Assembly (NCBI RefSeq): GCF_023094245.1
Contig: NZ_JALMEW010000002.1
Coordinates: 475,689-539,688 of the forward strand
DNA: 64,000 nt
Source of the DNA: Halomonas getboli
Lineage (GTDB): Bacteria; Pseudomonadota; Gammaproteobacteria; Pseudomonadales; Halomonadaceae
Direction of reading: 5' to 3'
Positions within the stretch are counted from its first letter, which is position 1. Every line of letters begins with the position of its first letter. This document shows, one piece after another, positions 34,827-44,531 of this stretch. The position numbers and the translations under genes are program-made. A model generated the notes under the pieces. It had not been told where the DNA came from. It was given only the letters and a program-made list of their open reading frames with translations, and searched no databases.

Positions 34827-37800
34827 AGATCCTCGCTCTGCGCCTGGCCAACCTGGCTTCGATCCCCGGCCCGCTCGAGCTCGATTTTACCGCCCCGCCG
34901 CTCGATGCGGCCGGGCTGTTCGCCATCACCGGACCCACCGGCGCCGGCAAGAGCACCCTGCTCGACGCCCTGTGCCTGGCGCTCTACGGCGGCACGCCCC
35001 GGCTGCGCCAGGCCCCCGGCCGCGAGGCGCCGCTGCCCGACGTCGGCGACGCCACGCTCAACACCGCCGACCCGCGCACCCTGCTGCGCCGCGGCACAGC
35101 CAGCGGCTACGCCGAGGTCGACTTCCTCGGCCGCGACGGTCGCCGCTACCGCGCCCGTTGGGCCGTGCGCCGCGCCCGCGAGAAGGCCGACGGCCGCCTG
35201 CAGGCCGTCGACCAGTCGCTGCGCGATCTCGACGACGACCGCCTGCTGACCAACCAGAAGCGCGAATTCGACCGCCTGCTGCCGGAGTGTCTGGGCCTGA
35301 CCTTCGAACAGTTCACCCGCGCCGTGCTGCTGGCCCAGAGCGAGTTCGCCGCCTTCCTCAAGGCCGACGACAACGAGCGCAGCGACCTGCTGGAGCGACT
35401 GACTGGCACCACCGAATACTCCGCCATCTCGATGGCCGCCTACCGCCGCTCGAGCGACGCCAGGAAGGCCGTGGAGAAGATCGAGGCCCGGCTCGCCGAC
35501 GACCTGCCCGCCGAGCCCGAGGCCCGCGCCGAATTCGAGCGCGCCGCCGAGACCACCCAGCGAGCGCTCACCGACCTGCAACAGCGCTCGGCATCGCTTC
35601 AGGCCAGGCAGCGCTGGCATGACGACGATGAGCGCCTGCGCCACGCCTTCGCCGAGGGCCAGCAGCTCCAGCGCGAGGCCGAGCAGGCCTGGCAGACGCA
35701 GGCCCCCGCCCGGGACGACCAGGCCTGGCGATGGCTGATCCTGCCCCAGCGCCACAAGCTGACGCGCCAGGCCGCCCTACCCGGCGAGCTAGAGGCCCTG
35801 GAGGCCAACCACCAGAAGACACAGCGAGCGCTCACCGACGCCGAAAGTACACAGGAACAGGCAAGAAGCGCCAGCGAGGCCGCCGAACAGACGCTGGCGG
35901 ACGCCACCGACGCCCGTCAGCAGGCCGAGCCCGCGCTGCGCGAGGCACGCGAACTGGCCCAGCGCCTCGCGACCCAGGACCAGCAGCTGGCGGAGCTCGA
36001 GCACACCCATGAGGAGCGCCGTCGACGCGCCGCCTCCCTCGCCGAGCAGCGGCGCCAGGCCGACACGACCCACGCCCAGCGACGCGAGCAGCGCGACCGC
36101 TGGCACGCCGCCCTCGAGCGCCTGATCGGCGACCATGACAGCCTGGACAGCGCCCGACAGACCGCCCAGCGGGCCCACGATGCGGCGGCCCAGCGCCGAC
36201 TCGAACTGGGTGAGCTTCACGGCCGCTGGCAGGAAGCCTGCCGCGCCGAGCAGGCCCATCAGACGCTGAAGACGCGCCTGACGGACCACGAGCAGCGGCT
36301 CGAGGCACTGCTCGGCCGAGGCCAGGCCGCCCGGCAGCGCCTCGACGACGCCGAGCGCCACCTCACGAGCATTCAGGCCTTCGTCGAGCGCAGCCGCGCC
36401 GTGCGCAGCGAGAGCGTCATCTATCTGCGCGAGGGCCTCGCGGAGGGCGAGCCCTGCCCGGTCTGCGGCGGGCTCGAGCATCCCTGGCGTCACCGGCCGC
36501 CCGCCTCGCCGGAGGCCGCCCAGCTTGCCGCCCAGCAGGCAGAAGAGGATCGCCAGCTGGCACAGGCGCAGGATCAGCGCGATCGGGCCTACCAGCAGCG
36601 CCATGACATCGAGGGCGAATACCGCGCCCTGAAGGCCTCGGTGGCCCAGCAGCGCGAGGACCTCGGCAACGCCGATCGGCAACGCGCCGAGGCGCAGCGG
36701 GCGCTCGACGCGCATTCTCTGCACGGCGAGCTGGCCGCCATTGCCGCCGAGGAGCGCGAGGCCTGGCTGGGCCATCAGCGGCAGGCCAGCGAGGCCCGGC
36801 GGGCCGAGCATCGGCAAGTCCTCGACGAGCTTGCCCGGGCCGAGGCCGAACTCGCGCCGCTGAACCAGTCACTGCATCGGGACGAGATCGAGCTCGCCCG
36901 GCTCGGTTCCCAGCAGAGCGAGCTCGAGCAGGAACTCACCGGGCTGGCCGAGCGGCTGCCGCCGCTGCGCCACGAGCGTGATGCCCTGGCCGCCCAGCTA
37001 GAGGCAAGCCTTGGCGAACATGCCTCGCCGGACGCCTGGCAGCAGCATCTCGACGCCCGTCAGCAGGACGCTACCGGCGCACGAGACGCGGCCCTGGCGC
37101 GCTATCACCAGGCCCAGACCGAGCACCAGCGCCTCGCCCAGCAGGCCGAGCATGAAGGCGAACGGCTCGACGCGCTGCGCCGCGAGCGCGACGCCCTCGA
37201 GGCCGAGCTGGCCGAGTGGCGGCGGGCCCATCCCGAACTGGACGACGCCACCCTCGCCCGGCTGCTGGCCCAGTCCGACGACGAGGCGGAGCGCCAGCGG
37301 CGGCAGCTGGAAGACGCCGATCAGGCCCGTCAGCAGGCCGCCGCCGCTCTCAAGGAACGCCGTCAGGCGCTGATCGACCATCGCCGCGAGCAGGGGCTGG
37401 TCGAGGTCGACGACAGCGACCCGACGCTGCTCGACGAGCGCGCCGAGGCCGAGATCGCCCGTCGTCGCGAGGCGCTCGCCGAGGAACGCGAGGCCCTCAC
37501 GCCACGGCTGAACGCCGCCCAGCAGCAGCGCGACGAGGCCGCCCATGCCCTGCGCGACGACGACCGCCGGCGCCAGCGCCAGCAGGACGCTCAGACCGAA
37601 CTCGAGGCGGCGCGGGCCGAGCATCGCCGCTGGGGCCGGATCAGTGAGCTGATCGGCTCCGCCGACGGCAAGGCGTTCCGGCGCATCGCCCAGGCCTACA
37701 ACCTGGAACAGCTGCTGGAGCACGCCAACGCCCACCTCGGCGGGCTGTCGCGACGCTACCGGCTGGTGCGCGGCGGCAGCGAACTCGGCCTGCTGGTGGT

Positions 37801-38128
37801 CGACCACGACATGGGCGACGAGCGCCGCTCGGTGCACTCGCTGTCCGGCGGCGAGACCTTCCTCGTCTCGCTGGCCCTGGCGCTGGGGCTGGCCTCCATG
37901 GCCTCGGGCGAGCTGGTCATCGAGTCGCTGTTCATCGACGAGGGCTTCGGCAGCCTCGATCCGCAGTCGCTGGCGCTGGCCATGGAAGCCCTCGATGGCC
38001 TGCAGGCACTGGGCCGCCGCGTCGGGGTGATCTCCCACGTCCAGGAGATGCACGAGCGCATTCCGGTGCAGATCCGCGTCGAACCGCTGGGCAACGGCAC
38101 CAGCCAGGCGCGATTGGTCAGCGGCTAG
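34823..38128 (+). CDS. sbcC: SbcCD nuclease subunit C (Rad50-like ATPase)
   Basis: SMC-like ATPase, 1101 aa. Walker A GPTGAGKS at 37-44; two long Glu/Arg/Gln/Ala-rich coiled coils meet at the zinc hook CPVC (545-548); the signature SLSGGETF and Walker B LFIDEGFG (Asp1039, Glu1040) close the ATPase head. Partner of SbcD. Length is normal (E. coli 1048). The high-GC coiled coils create long false frames on the other strand. Confidence 0.97.
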   Translation: MKILALRLANLASIPGPLELDFTAPPLDAAGLFAITGPTGAGKSTLLDALCLALYGGTPRLRQAPGREAPLPDVGDATLNTADPRTLLRRGTASGYAEVDFLGRDGRRYRARWAVRRAREKADGRLQAVDQSLRDLDDDRLLTNQKREFDRLLPECLGLTFEQFTRAVLLAQSEFAAFLKADDNERSDLLERLTGTTEYSAISMAAYRRSSDARKAVEKIEARLADDLPAEPEARAEFERAAETTQRALTDLQQRSASLQARQRWHDDDERLRHAFAEGQQLQREAEQAWQTQAPARDDQAWRWLILPQRHKLTRQAALPGELEALEANHQKTQRALTDAESTQEQARSASEAAEQTLADATDARQQAEPALREARELAQRLATQDQQLAELEHTHEERRRRAASLAEQRRQADTTHAQRREQRDRWHAALERLIGDHDSLDSARQTAQRAHDAAAQRRLELGELHGRWQEACRAEQAHQTLKTRLTDHEQRLEALLGRGQAARQRLDDAERHLTSIQAFVERSRAVRSESVIYLREGLAEGEPCPVCGGLEHPWRHRPPASPEAAQLAAQQAEEDRQLAQAQDQRDRAYQQRHDIEGEYRALKASVAQQREDLGNADRQRAEAQRALDAHSLHGELAAIAAEEREAWLGHQRQASEARRAEHRQVLDELARAEAELAPLNQSLHRDEIELARLGSQQSELEQELTGLAERLPPLRHERDALAAQLEASLGEHASPDAWQQHLDARQQDATGARDAALARYHQAQTEHQRLAQQAEHEGERLDALRRERDALEAELAEWRRAHPELDDATLARLLAQSDDEAERQRRQLEDADQARQQAAAALKERRQALIDHRREQGLVEVDDSDPTLLDERAEAEIARRREALAEEREALTPRLNAAQQQRDEAAHALRDDDRRRQRQQDAQTELEAARAEHRRWGRISELIGSADGKAFRRIAQAYNLEQLLEHANAHLGGLSRRYRLVRGGSELGLLVVDHDMGDERRSVHSLSGGETFLVSLALALGLASMASGELVIESLFIDEGFGSLDPQSLALAMEALDGLQALGRRVGVISHVQEMHERIPVQIRVEPLGNGTSQARLVSG

Positions 38129-38168
38129 CGATCCCGAGACACACGGAATGATGGAAGGAGACACGAGA

Positions 38169-39029
38169 ATGCCGGAACGCTACGAGACGACGCGCAGCCT
38201 GCTGATCACCGGCTGTTCCAGCGGGATCGGCCAGGCCGCGGCCCATGCCATGGCCAAGCGCGGCTGGCGGGTCTTCGCCACCGCCCGGGCCGAGGCGGAC
38301 GTGGCCCGGCTCGAGGCAGATGGCCTGGAGGCGCTGCGGCTGGATCTGGCCGACAGCGCCTCGATCGAAGCCGCGGTGGCCGAAGTGCGAGAGCGCACCG
38401 GCGGGCGGCTGACGGCGCTGTTCAACAACGGCGCCTACGGCCAGCCCGGCGCGGTGGAGGACCTGAGCCGGGACGTGCTGCGCGAGCAGCTCGAGACCAA
38501 CCTGCTCGGCACCCACGAGCTCACGACCAAGGTGCTGCCGATGATGCGCGCTCAGGGCCATGGGCGCATCGTGCACAACAGCTCGGTGCTGGGCTTCGCC
38601 GCCCTGCCCTACCGCGGCGCCTACGTGTGCTCCAAGTTCGCCCTCGAGGGCCTGAGCGATACGTTACGCCAGGAGCTCACCGGCAGCGGCATCCACGTCA
38701 GCCTGATCCAGCCCGGCCCCATCGCCAGCCGCTTCCGCGAGAACGCCTACCGCGCCTACCGGGCCAACATCGACGCCGCCCGCAGCGCCCACGCCGACAC
38801 CTACGTCAAGGTCGAAGCTCGCCTTGCCAGCGAGGACGGCAAGGGCCCCTTCACCCTGGGCCCCGAGGCGGTGGTCGACAAGCTCGTCCACGCCCTGGAG
38901 AGCAAGCGCCCCAGGCCCCGCTACGCCGTGACCGTCCCCACCCATCTGTTCGCCGCGCTGAAGCGGGTGCTGAGCACCCGGGGCATGGACCGGGTGCTGC
39001 TGCGCGCGACGAAGAGCGAGCGGGAGTAA
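38169..39029 (+). CDS. SDR-family oxidoreductase (YbbO-like)
   Basis: 286-aa short-chain dehydrogenase. Cofactor motif TGCSSGIG at 14-21, the NNG motif in FNNGAYGQPG and the catalytic YVCSK with an upstream Ser in NSSVLGF. The C-terminal part resembles the YbbO group, which reduces aldehydes using NADP(H). GGAAGGAG eight bases before ATG 38169 decides the start over the ATGs at 38148. About 40 bp after sbcC. Confidence 0.87.
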   Translation: MPERYETTRSLLITGCSSGIGQAAAHAMAKRGWRVFATARAEADVARLEADGLEALRLDLADSASIEAAVAEVRERTGGRLTALFNNGAYGQPGAVEDLSRDVLREQLETNLLGTHELTTKVLPMMRAQGHGRIVHNSSVLGFAALPYRGAYVCSKFALEGLSDTLRQELTGSGIHVSLIQPGPIASRFRENAYRAYRANIDAARSAHADTYVKVEARLASEDGKGPFTLGPEAVVDKLVHALESKRPRPRYAVTVPTHLFAALKRVLSTRGMDRVLLRATKSERE

Positions 39030-39072
39030 GAGCCGGGCCTATTCGTCGGCGATGATGCCTTCCCCCTGTCCG

Positions 39073-39690
39073 CTATTCCTTCCGGAAAGGCGGAAAATCT
39101 TCATACCAGTCGGAGAAACCACCTTGGTCATGCCCACCCTTCATCAAGACGCGGGGCTTCATCCAGCTGGTAATGTTCTTCTTTGGCGTCTGGTGCCAGG
39201 AAAGATTGAAGGCACACATCCCCTGGCCATCGAAAAACTCCAGCTCGCTGTAAGGCAGGTGATCATGAATCCAGTAGGCCAGTGAGCACCAGTCCGCACC
39301 GGACTGATATTGATCCGTGAACCACGGCACGACGATACAGGCAGTCGCCCCCATGCCATCATCGGCATCGCGCCTGTCCCAGATATGACCGGCAAAATTG
39401 CTTTCATTGCTGGCACAGTTGAGCTTCTTCTCGTTGCCCAGCGCATTCACGTCACAGGATCGAAACGCCGACCTGACGGCAATACGCCCGAATGTCGCAT
39501 TCAGCGGCTCGAGGAGTTCCTCACAAAGATGCCTTCCCGCCTCGATTGCAAGCTCCGGGTTGTCGGGAACATTCCTCACGCCATGATGGGCGGCGATCTC
39601 GCTATAGAGAAAGTCACGCATGAAAAAATGCCTGGACAGCCTGACACGCCCCAGCTTGTCCAGCGCACTGTAGGATGATACTGATTTCAA
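39073..39690 (-). CDS. Peptidase M15-like conserved protein, TTG start
   Basis: 205 aa. The first part reads RLSRHFFMRDFLYSEIAAHHGVRNVPDN, then IAVRSAFRSCDVNALGNEKKLNCASNESNFAGHIWDRRDADDGMGATACIVVPWF, and later DWCSLAYWIHDHLPYS and FNLSWHQTP. The GHIWD...D and SWH pieces could be the His/Asp and His ligands of an M15 (DD-carboxypeptidase or Hedgehog-like) zinc site; this is a tentative match. No signal peptide, so it would act inside the cell. The start codon is TTG, preceded by AGGAGGTGATC. Follows the helicase by 40 bp at the end of the defence island. Confidence 0.6.
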   Translation of the reverse strand: MKSVSSYSALDKLGRVRLSRHFFMRDFLYSEIAAHHGVRNVPDNPELAIEAGRHLCEELLEPLNATFGRIAVRSAFRSCDVNALGNEKKLNCASNESNFAGHIWDRRDADDGMGATACIVVPWFTDQYQSGADWCSLAYWIHDHLPYSELEFFDGQGMCAFNLSWHQTPKKNITSWMKPRVLMKGGHDQGGFSDWYEDFPPFRKE

Positions 39691-39692
39691 CT

Positions 39693-39703
39693 GATCACCT
39701 CCT
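39693..39703 (-). promoter_or_regulatory. Near-perfect ribosome binding site before a TTG start
   Basis: AGGAGGTGATC on the minus strand matches 11 bases of the full complement of the 16S rRNA tail and ends two bases before the TTG at 39690. The unusual strength offsets the weak start codon and supports the TTG. Confidence 0.7.
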
Positions 39704-39729
39704 GTGACAGGCCTCGCACTGCCAGAGCG

Positions 39730-41439
39730 CTACTGATCTCGATTACCCGTTGTGCTCACCAGATACTCATCCGGCACCCGATCAAAGAAGCGACAGAAAG
39801 GGAGCGAGCCGACCAGCGTCACGCTCTGCTTCGCACGGGTCATTGCCACATAGAGAACACGGCGAAGCAGGCTTGTCTCCTGCGCCATGTCTTCTTCCGC
39901 GACGTTTTCCAGAAGGCGACCCGGATACTGGGTATCGTGTAAGCCCATGATCACGACATGGTCGAACTCGAGCCCCTTCAACTGATGGTACGTCGTTACG
40001 ACCACGCCACCGCCAAAACCACCGAGACTGGCGCCTTTGGCCTTCTTCACCTTCATGTCCCGCTTTTCCAGGGCTTTATGGGCCGGATACAGCTGGCGCG
40101 CGAACGGCATCACGACGGCCACTGACGTCGTACGCAGCCGCTTGTAGTGCTCGGCCACGAAATCGTATCCCTGCTCGTAGGCATCGCGAGGACTGTCCGA
40201 GATCAGCAACCGGACCTTTTCACCATTCTTCTGCGGTCGGACGGGTGCTAGATAATCATCGCTCTGTGCCACATCGTTATCCGTCAGCAGCAGCTCTGCC
40301 ACATCCATGATCTGCTGCGTCGTACGATGACTGGCCGACAGTCTGCGTGAGCGACCACCCACCACCTGTATGCCGACCGACGACCAGGTAAAGCTCCTGC
40401 GATAGATCTTCTGCGCCAGATCACCCGCCATGCTGAGGGAAACGCGCGGCACCTGAGCGGCCACCAGCAGCCAGCTCTTGTCGAAGTCCTGCACCTCATC
40501 AATCATCAGGTGGTCATAGCGAAGCTCGTTCGGCAGATCGCCTCCGCGCTCGAGCATCGCATGCAGCAGGACGCCCGCAGGATTATCGTAGTCTTCCTGC
40601 CGGGTCTCTTCGAGCCACTCCTGATAAAGCTCGTAGACACACCAGACAAAGCGTCGATCTTCCTGCGTCACGCGAACCGCCGTGCCACGGCCGGTCCGTT
40701 CCACATCGAGATACTCATCCAGACGGGTGATATGCTGGCCGAAGAGCCAGGCAATCTCGTCGCCCCACCAGGCCACCAGACCCGCATCATTCTTGAGCTC
40801 GTAGAGCCGATGATGCCCGACCTCCGCTTCGGCTTCCGCCACCAGCTCCTTGAGTTTCTCGGCCCGCTGCTTGCCATCGACCCAGCCCGCGAACTCGTAT
40901 CCCAGCTCCCTGGCCGTGGACCTGGACCACTCATGGAACGTCCTGACGTCGACATCGCCTGTCATGCCGGCCTCTTTGAAGGCCTTCTTGACGTAGGCAC
41001 ACAGCGCGGCGTTGTAGGTCAAAAACAGCAGGGAGCCCTTGCCCATCGCCGAGATGATCTTGCCGGCCCGAGCCGCCAGCACGGTGGTCTTGCCGCTGCC
41101 GGCCTGCCCGCGAACCAGCAGATGCTGCGTCGGATCGAGGTCGATAACGGCCTGCTGCTCTGCCGTGAAGGTAATGGCTGGCTGCGCAGGAGATGCCTCA
41201 TCGAGAGGCGTCGCTGCAGGCTCCTGCGCCGTCGACGATGGCCCGGCCACAAGCTGCCACTGATGCTGCGGGTCCTTCTTGACGACGCCATCATTCTGGA
41301 GCCGATAGAGCATGGCATTCACGTCGCTACGATCGACATGCTTGCCAAACTCATCCGCCAGAATGCTCGCCAGCTTTCGCGCCTTCACCGGAGCATGTAG
41401 CTCGAGCAGCTTGAGGACCTGCGTCTCGAGTGCGCTCAT
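39730..41439 (-). CDS. UvrD/Rep-like SF1 helicase with N-terminal winged helix
   Basis: 569-aa ATP-dependent helicase. Residues 1-65 look like a winged helix (TQVLKLLELHAPVKARKLASILADEFGKHVDRSDVNAMLYRLQNDGVVKKD). Walker A GQAGSGKTT is at 111-119, motif II LMIDEVQDF follows, then a TTYHQLKGLEFDHVVI motif and LYVAMTRAKQ (motif VI). It lacks long 1B/2B insertions of housekeeping UvrD. It sits 58 bp after hsdS on the same strand, so it is probably cotranscribed with the restriction system. AAGGGAG precedes the ATG. Confidence 0.85.
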   Translation of the reverse strand: MSALETQVLKLLELHAPVKARKLASILADEFGKHVDRSDVNAMLYRLQNDGVVKKDPQHQWQLVAGPSSTAQEPAATPLDEASPAQPAITFTAEQQAVIDLDPTQHLLVRGQAGSGKTTVLAARAGKIISAMGKGSLLFLTYNAALCAYVKKAFKEAGMTGDVDVRTFHEWSRSTARELGYEFAGWVDGKQRAEKLKELVAEAEAEVGHHRLYELKNDAGLVAWWGDEIAWLFGQHITRLDEYLDVERTGRGTAVRVTQEDRRFVWCVYELYQEWLEETRQEDYDNPAGVLLHAMLERGGDLPNELRYDHLMIDEVQDFDKSWLLVAAQVPRVSLSMAGDLAQKIYRRSFTWSSVGIQVVGGRSRRLSASHRTTQQIMDVAELLLTDNDVAQSDDYLAPVRPQKNGEKVRLLISDSPRDAYEQGYDFVAEHYKRLRTTSVAVVMPFARQLYPAHKALEKRDMKVKKAKGASLGGFGGGVVVTTYHQLKGLEFDHVVIMGLHDTQYPGRLLENVAEEDMAQETSLLRRVLYVAMTRAKQSVTLVGSLPFCRFFDRVPDEYLVSTTGNRDQ

Positions 41440-41496
41440 GATATATCGCTCCCTTTCAACGGGTATAAGGTGCTCTTGCTACAGTCATTGCCGGTC

Positions 41497-42888
41497 TTAG
41501 ACCGGCATCGACGCCTGCTTCGTTTTGCTTCCCCGCCGCGATTTCGCCGGCTTCAGCTTTTCCTTTTCGGCCTTGATCCGCGCCAGCAACGCCTCGGCGG
41601 AATGTGCGCCACTGATCAATTCGGGGTTTTCTGCGCGCCAGTCGGCGGTGAGCTCGCCGCGGAAGGCCTTGGCAAGGATGGACTGGGTCAGCTTGTTGAC
41701 TCGGGCCTGGGCATTCTCGACCTGTTTCTCCACCTGATCGGCAAAGGCAAAGAGCTGATCGACACGGCGGACGATTTCAGCCTGCTCTTCAACCTGAGGA
41801 AGCGGTATAACACAGCTCTTCACATCCTTTTGATTTATACTTGCTTGGTTCACCGCATGCTTAGCCTTACCGACGAGCTGACGCTTCAAAGAACTGCTAC
41901 CAAGACAGCGCATCACATATCCTGGAATTGCTTTCTCAGAATCAACTGAAAAGCGCATGATATTACTTTCGAACACTGCCTCTTCAGGCACATCCCTCAC
42001 GAGAGCGCACTTTCCCAAATACTCAATACTATTAACCCGATTTATCAGAATATCTCCAGCATTGACCCGCCATTTCCCAAGTTCCTCGCAAGAGATTTCC
42101 AGGCGCCTCATGCCAGACCAAGGAATCAGCTCCCCGTCATAGAAGCCATCAATACGAATTATTCTCACACCCTCGCCATAGGCACTTGACGGTTTATAAA
42201 TTCCATTCTGAGGCCCTTTATCAATCACACAATCTAACTCTACCTCAATGGCAGGGTTCAGTCGGCTTTCTTTCCGCCAATCACTCGTCAACCTTCCACT
42301 AACTGCTGCCTCCAGCACGGACTGCCGAAGTCGCTTGAGGATAGCGGGAATGGCATCCAGACGGGCTTTCAAGTTATTGACCTGAGCTAGCATCTCATCC
42401 AGCTTATTGGCGATGGATCTTTGCTCTTGGGCAGGCGGCAATGAAAACTGGTAGTTCTTGACGTCATGACTCTTGGCAGCAGGATAAAGAGCCCCCTGAA
42501 CCCTTCCGGAAATGGCATCTACAAATGCCTTCGACCTCACCAAATAATAAAGAAACCGGCTATCCATACCAACAGGCCTGATCACCTCGAAACCCGTCGA
42601 GGCAATCTGTTCATCGTATTCCTTGCCCACTAATGCCACCGCATTCAGGTTCGGCCGCGTGAGCGATACCAATACATCACCAGCACGTATCATTTTCCGC
42701 GCCCGACTTGGGGCATCCGAACCGAACAGCTCATGAGCAGTAGATACTATCTTCTTTTCCCTATCAATACTGCCGATATCCACATATAGAAACTGCTCTC
42801 CTGCATCGGGCTTTCGCTGCTCCCCCTTGATGGAAACCTGGTCAATAGAGGTCATTGCCCACCCCTCCGGCAATTTCCGCTCACTCAT
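41497..42888 (-). CDS. hsdS: Type I restriction-modification specificity subunit
   Basis: 463 aa, chooses the DNA target for the HsdRM complex. Two target-recognition halves: ERKLPEGWAMTSIDQV starts the first, and a helical spacer (LDEMLAQVNNLKARLDAIPAILKRLRQSVLEAAVSGRLT) precedes the second, which ends in a second helical repeat (RRVDQLFAFADQVEKQVENAQARVNKLTQSILAKAFRGELT). The TRDs, above all the second, are AT-richer than their surroundings, usual for shuffled specificity domains. Start overlaps the hsdM stop (ATGA). Confidence 0.93.
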   Translation of the reverse strand: MSERKLPEGWAMTSIDQVSIKGEQRKPDAGEQFLYVDIGSIDREKKIVSTAHELFGSDAPSRARKMIRAGDVLVSLTRPNLNAVALVGKEYDEQIASTGFEVIRPVGMDSRFLYYLVRSKAFVDAISGRVQGALYPAAKSHDVKNYQFSLPPAQEQRSIANKLDEMLAQVNNLKARLDAIPAILKRLRQSVLEAAVSGRLTSDWRKESRLNPAIEVELDCVIDKGPQNGIYKPSSAYGEGVRIIRIDGFYDGELIPWSGMRRLEISCEELGKWRVNAGDILINRVNSIEYLGKCALVRDVPEEAVFESNIMRFSVDSEKAIPGYVMRCLGSSSLKRQLVGKAKHAVNQASINQKDVKSCVIPLPQVEEQAEIVRRVDQLFAFADQVEKQVENAQARVNKLTQSILAKAFRGELTADWRAENPELISGAHSAEALLARIKAEKEKLKPAKSRRGSKTKQASMPV

Positions 42889-44531
42889 GCCTTTACCTCA
42901 TCACCTTCGGCATCAGTGCCATCGCCAAGGCCCAACGCCTCGGCCAGCAACGTCTTCTGAGCGGTGGCCTCGTCCTCGTTGCCGAGGGCTGCCATCAGGC
43001 CGTCGAGTTCGCGCAGGGCCTCGGTGAGCTCGCTCATTGCCTCGGCGGCCAGCACGTCGGGCTCGGGCAGGTTCTCGGCTTCCAGGCTGTCGGCGTCCTT
43101 GAGCCAGGTGATATCCAAGGAATCGCCCTTGGTGTCGCGGATCCATTCACGACTGAACCGGCGCCAGCGCGAGGTCTGCAGCTTGTCGTCCACGCCGGCA
43201 TTGGCATCGTCAGCACCGGCGACCCTGTCGGCCTCGATCTCCTCGGCGCCGAAGCTCCAGTCGCCCTCCTCCCGAGCGTCGAGCTGCTCGCTCAGGGCAT
43301 CGGCGCCGTTGGGGTTGTAGCAGCGCTCGAAGGGTTTGAGATGAGTTTCCGTGAAAGGCGTGCGCTTGCCGAAGTTCGGCATGTTGGTGCGCAGGTCATA
43401 GACCCAGGTGCTGTCGGTACAGCCCTCGTCCTGATGCGGGTTCTCGGCGGTGCCGCGGCTGAAGAACAGCACGTTGGTCTTCACGCCCTGGGCGTAGAAG
43501 ATGCCGGTAGGCAAGCGCAGGATGGTGTGCAGGTGGCACTTTTCCATCAGGTCGCGACGGATCTCGGTACCCTGCCCGGCCTCGAACAGCACGTTGTCCG
43601 GCAGCACCACGGCGGCGCGGCCACCGGGCTTCAGCCCGCGGTAGATATGCTGCAGGAAGGCCAGCTGCTTGTTGCTGGTCTTGAAGGAGAAATCATCGCG
43701 TGTGGGTCCACCGCCGCCCTTGGCGGTGCCGAAGGGCGGGTTGGCGAGGATCACGTCGGCGCGGTCGAGCTGAGCGCCCTGCTGGCCCAGGGCGTTGCCC
43801 AGATGCACCACGCCCTCGTCGTCGCCTTCCATGCCGTGCAGCAGGCAGTTCATCAGCGCCAGGCGACGGGTGCCAGGCACCAGCTCGATGCCGACAAAGG
43901 CCTTGAGCTTCTGGTAGTCGGCCTGGGAGCGCTCCAGATCCAGATAGTCATCCGTCTGGTCACGCATGTACTGGTCGGCGGCAATCAGGAAGCCGCCGGT
44001 GCCGGCGGCGGGGTCCTGGATGCGCTCGCCTGGCCGGGGCCGCATGCAGCGCACCATGGCGCTGATCAAGGCGCGGGGCGTGAAGTATTGGCCGGCGCCC
44101 GACTTGGTCTCGTTGGCGTTCTTCTCCAGCAGGCCCTCGTAGAGATCGCCCAGGCCGTCCTTCTGGGCGCTGAACCAGTCGATCCGGTCGAGATCGCGAA
44201 TCAGCTGTTCCAGGTGGCGCGGCTCGCGCAGGCGCGTCTGGGCGTCATCATAGATGGCGGCGATCAGCCGGTCGTTGCTCTGCGAGAGATCTAGCAGCAT
44301 CTGTCGGTAGAAGTTCAGCAGCTCGAGCCCGGAGCGGCTTGTCAGGTCCGGCCAGCGCTTGCCCTCCGGCAGGGCGTGGGCGTTGAGCAGGCCGGCTTGG
44401 GTGTTCTCGTATTCCATCTTGACGAACAGCAGCAGCACCAGTTCGGTGACGTAGTCCGAGTAGTTGATGCCGTCGTCGCGCAGCACGTCGCAGAGGTTCC
44501 ACAGCTTCTGGACGATATCGTTCTGGGTCAT
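42885..44531 (-). CDS. hsdM: Type I restriction-modification DNA methyltransferase
   Basis: N6-adenine methyltransferase, 548 aa. SAM motif DPAAGTGGF at 173-181 and catalytic NPPF at 264-267; N-terminal helical domain QNDIVQKLWNLCDVLRDDGINYSDYVTELV typical of HsdM. The C-terminal extension is acidic (ALREL, EDEATAQKTLLAEALGLG). Overlaps fic upstream and hsdS downstream by four bases each. Protects host sites and, with HsdR and HsdS, forms the restriction complex. Confidence 0.96.
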   Translation of the reverse strand: MTQNDIVQKLWNLCDVLRDDGINYSDYVTELVLLLFVKMEYENTQAGLLNAHALPEGKRWPDLTSRSGLELLNFYRQMLLDLSQSNDRLIAAIYDDAQTRLREPRHLEQLIRDLDRIDWFSAQKDGLGDLYEGLLEKNANETKSGAGQYFTPRALISAMVRCMRPRPGERIQDPAAGTGGFLIAADQYMRDQTDDYLDLERSQADYQKLKAFVGIELVPGTRRLALMNCLLHGMEGDDEGVVHLGNALGQQGAQLDRADVILANPPFGTAKGGGGPTRDDFSFKTSNKQLAFLQHIYRGLKPGGRAAVVLPDNVLFEAGQGTEIRRDLMEKCHLHTILRLPTGIFYAQGVKTNVLFFSRGTAENPHQDEGCTDSTWVYDLRTNMPNFGKRTPFTETHLKPFERCYNPNGADALSEQLDAREEGDWSFGAEEIEADRVAGADDANAGVDDKLQTSRWRRFSREWIRDTKGDSLDITWLKDADSLEAENLPEPDVLAAEAMSELTEALRELDGLMAALGNEDEATAQKTLLAEALGLGDGTDAEGDEVKA

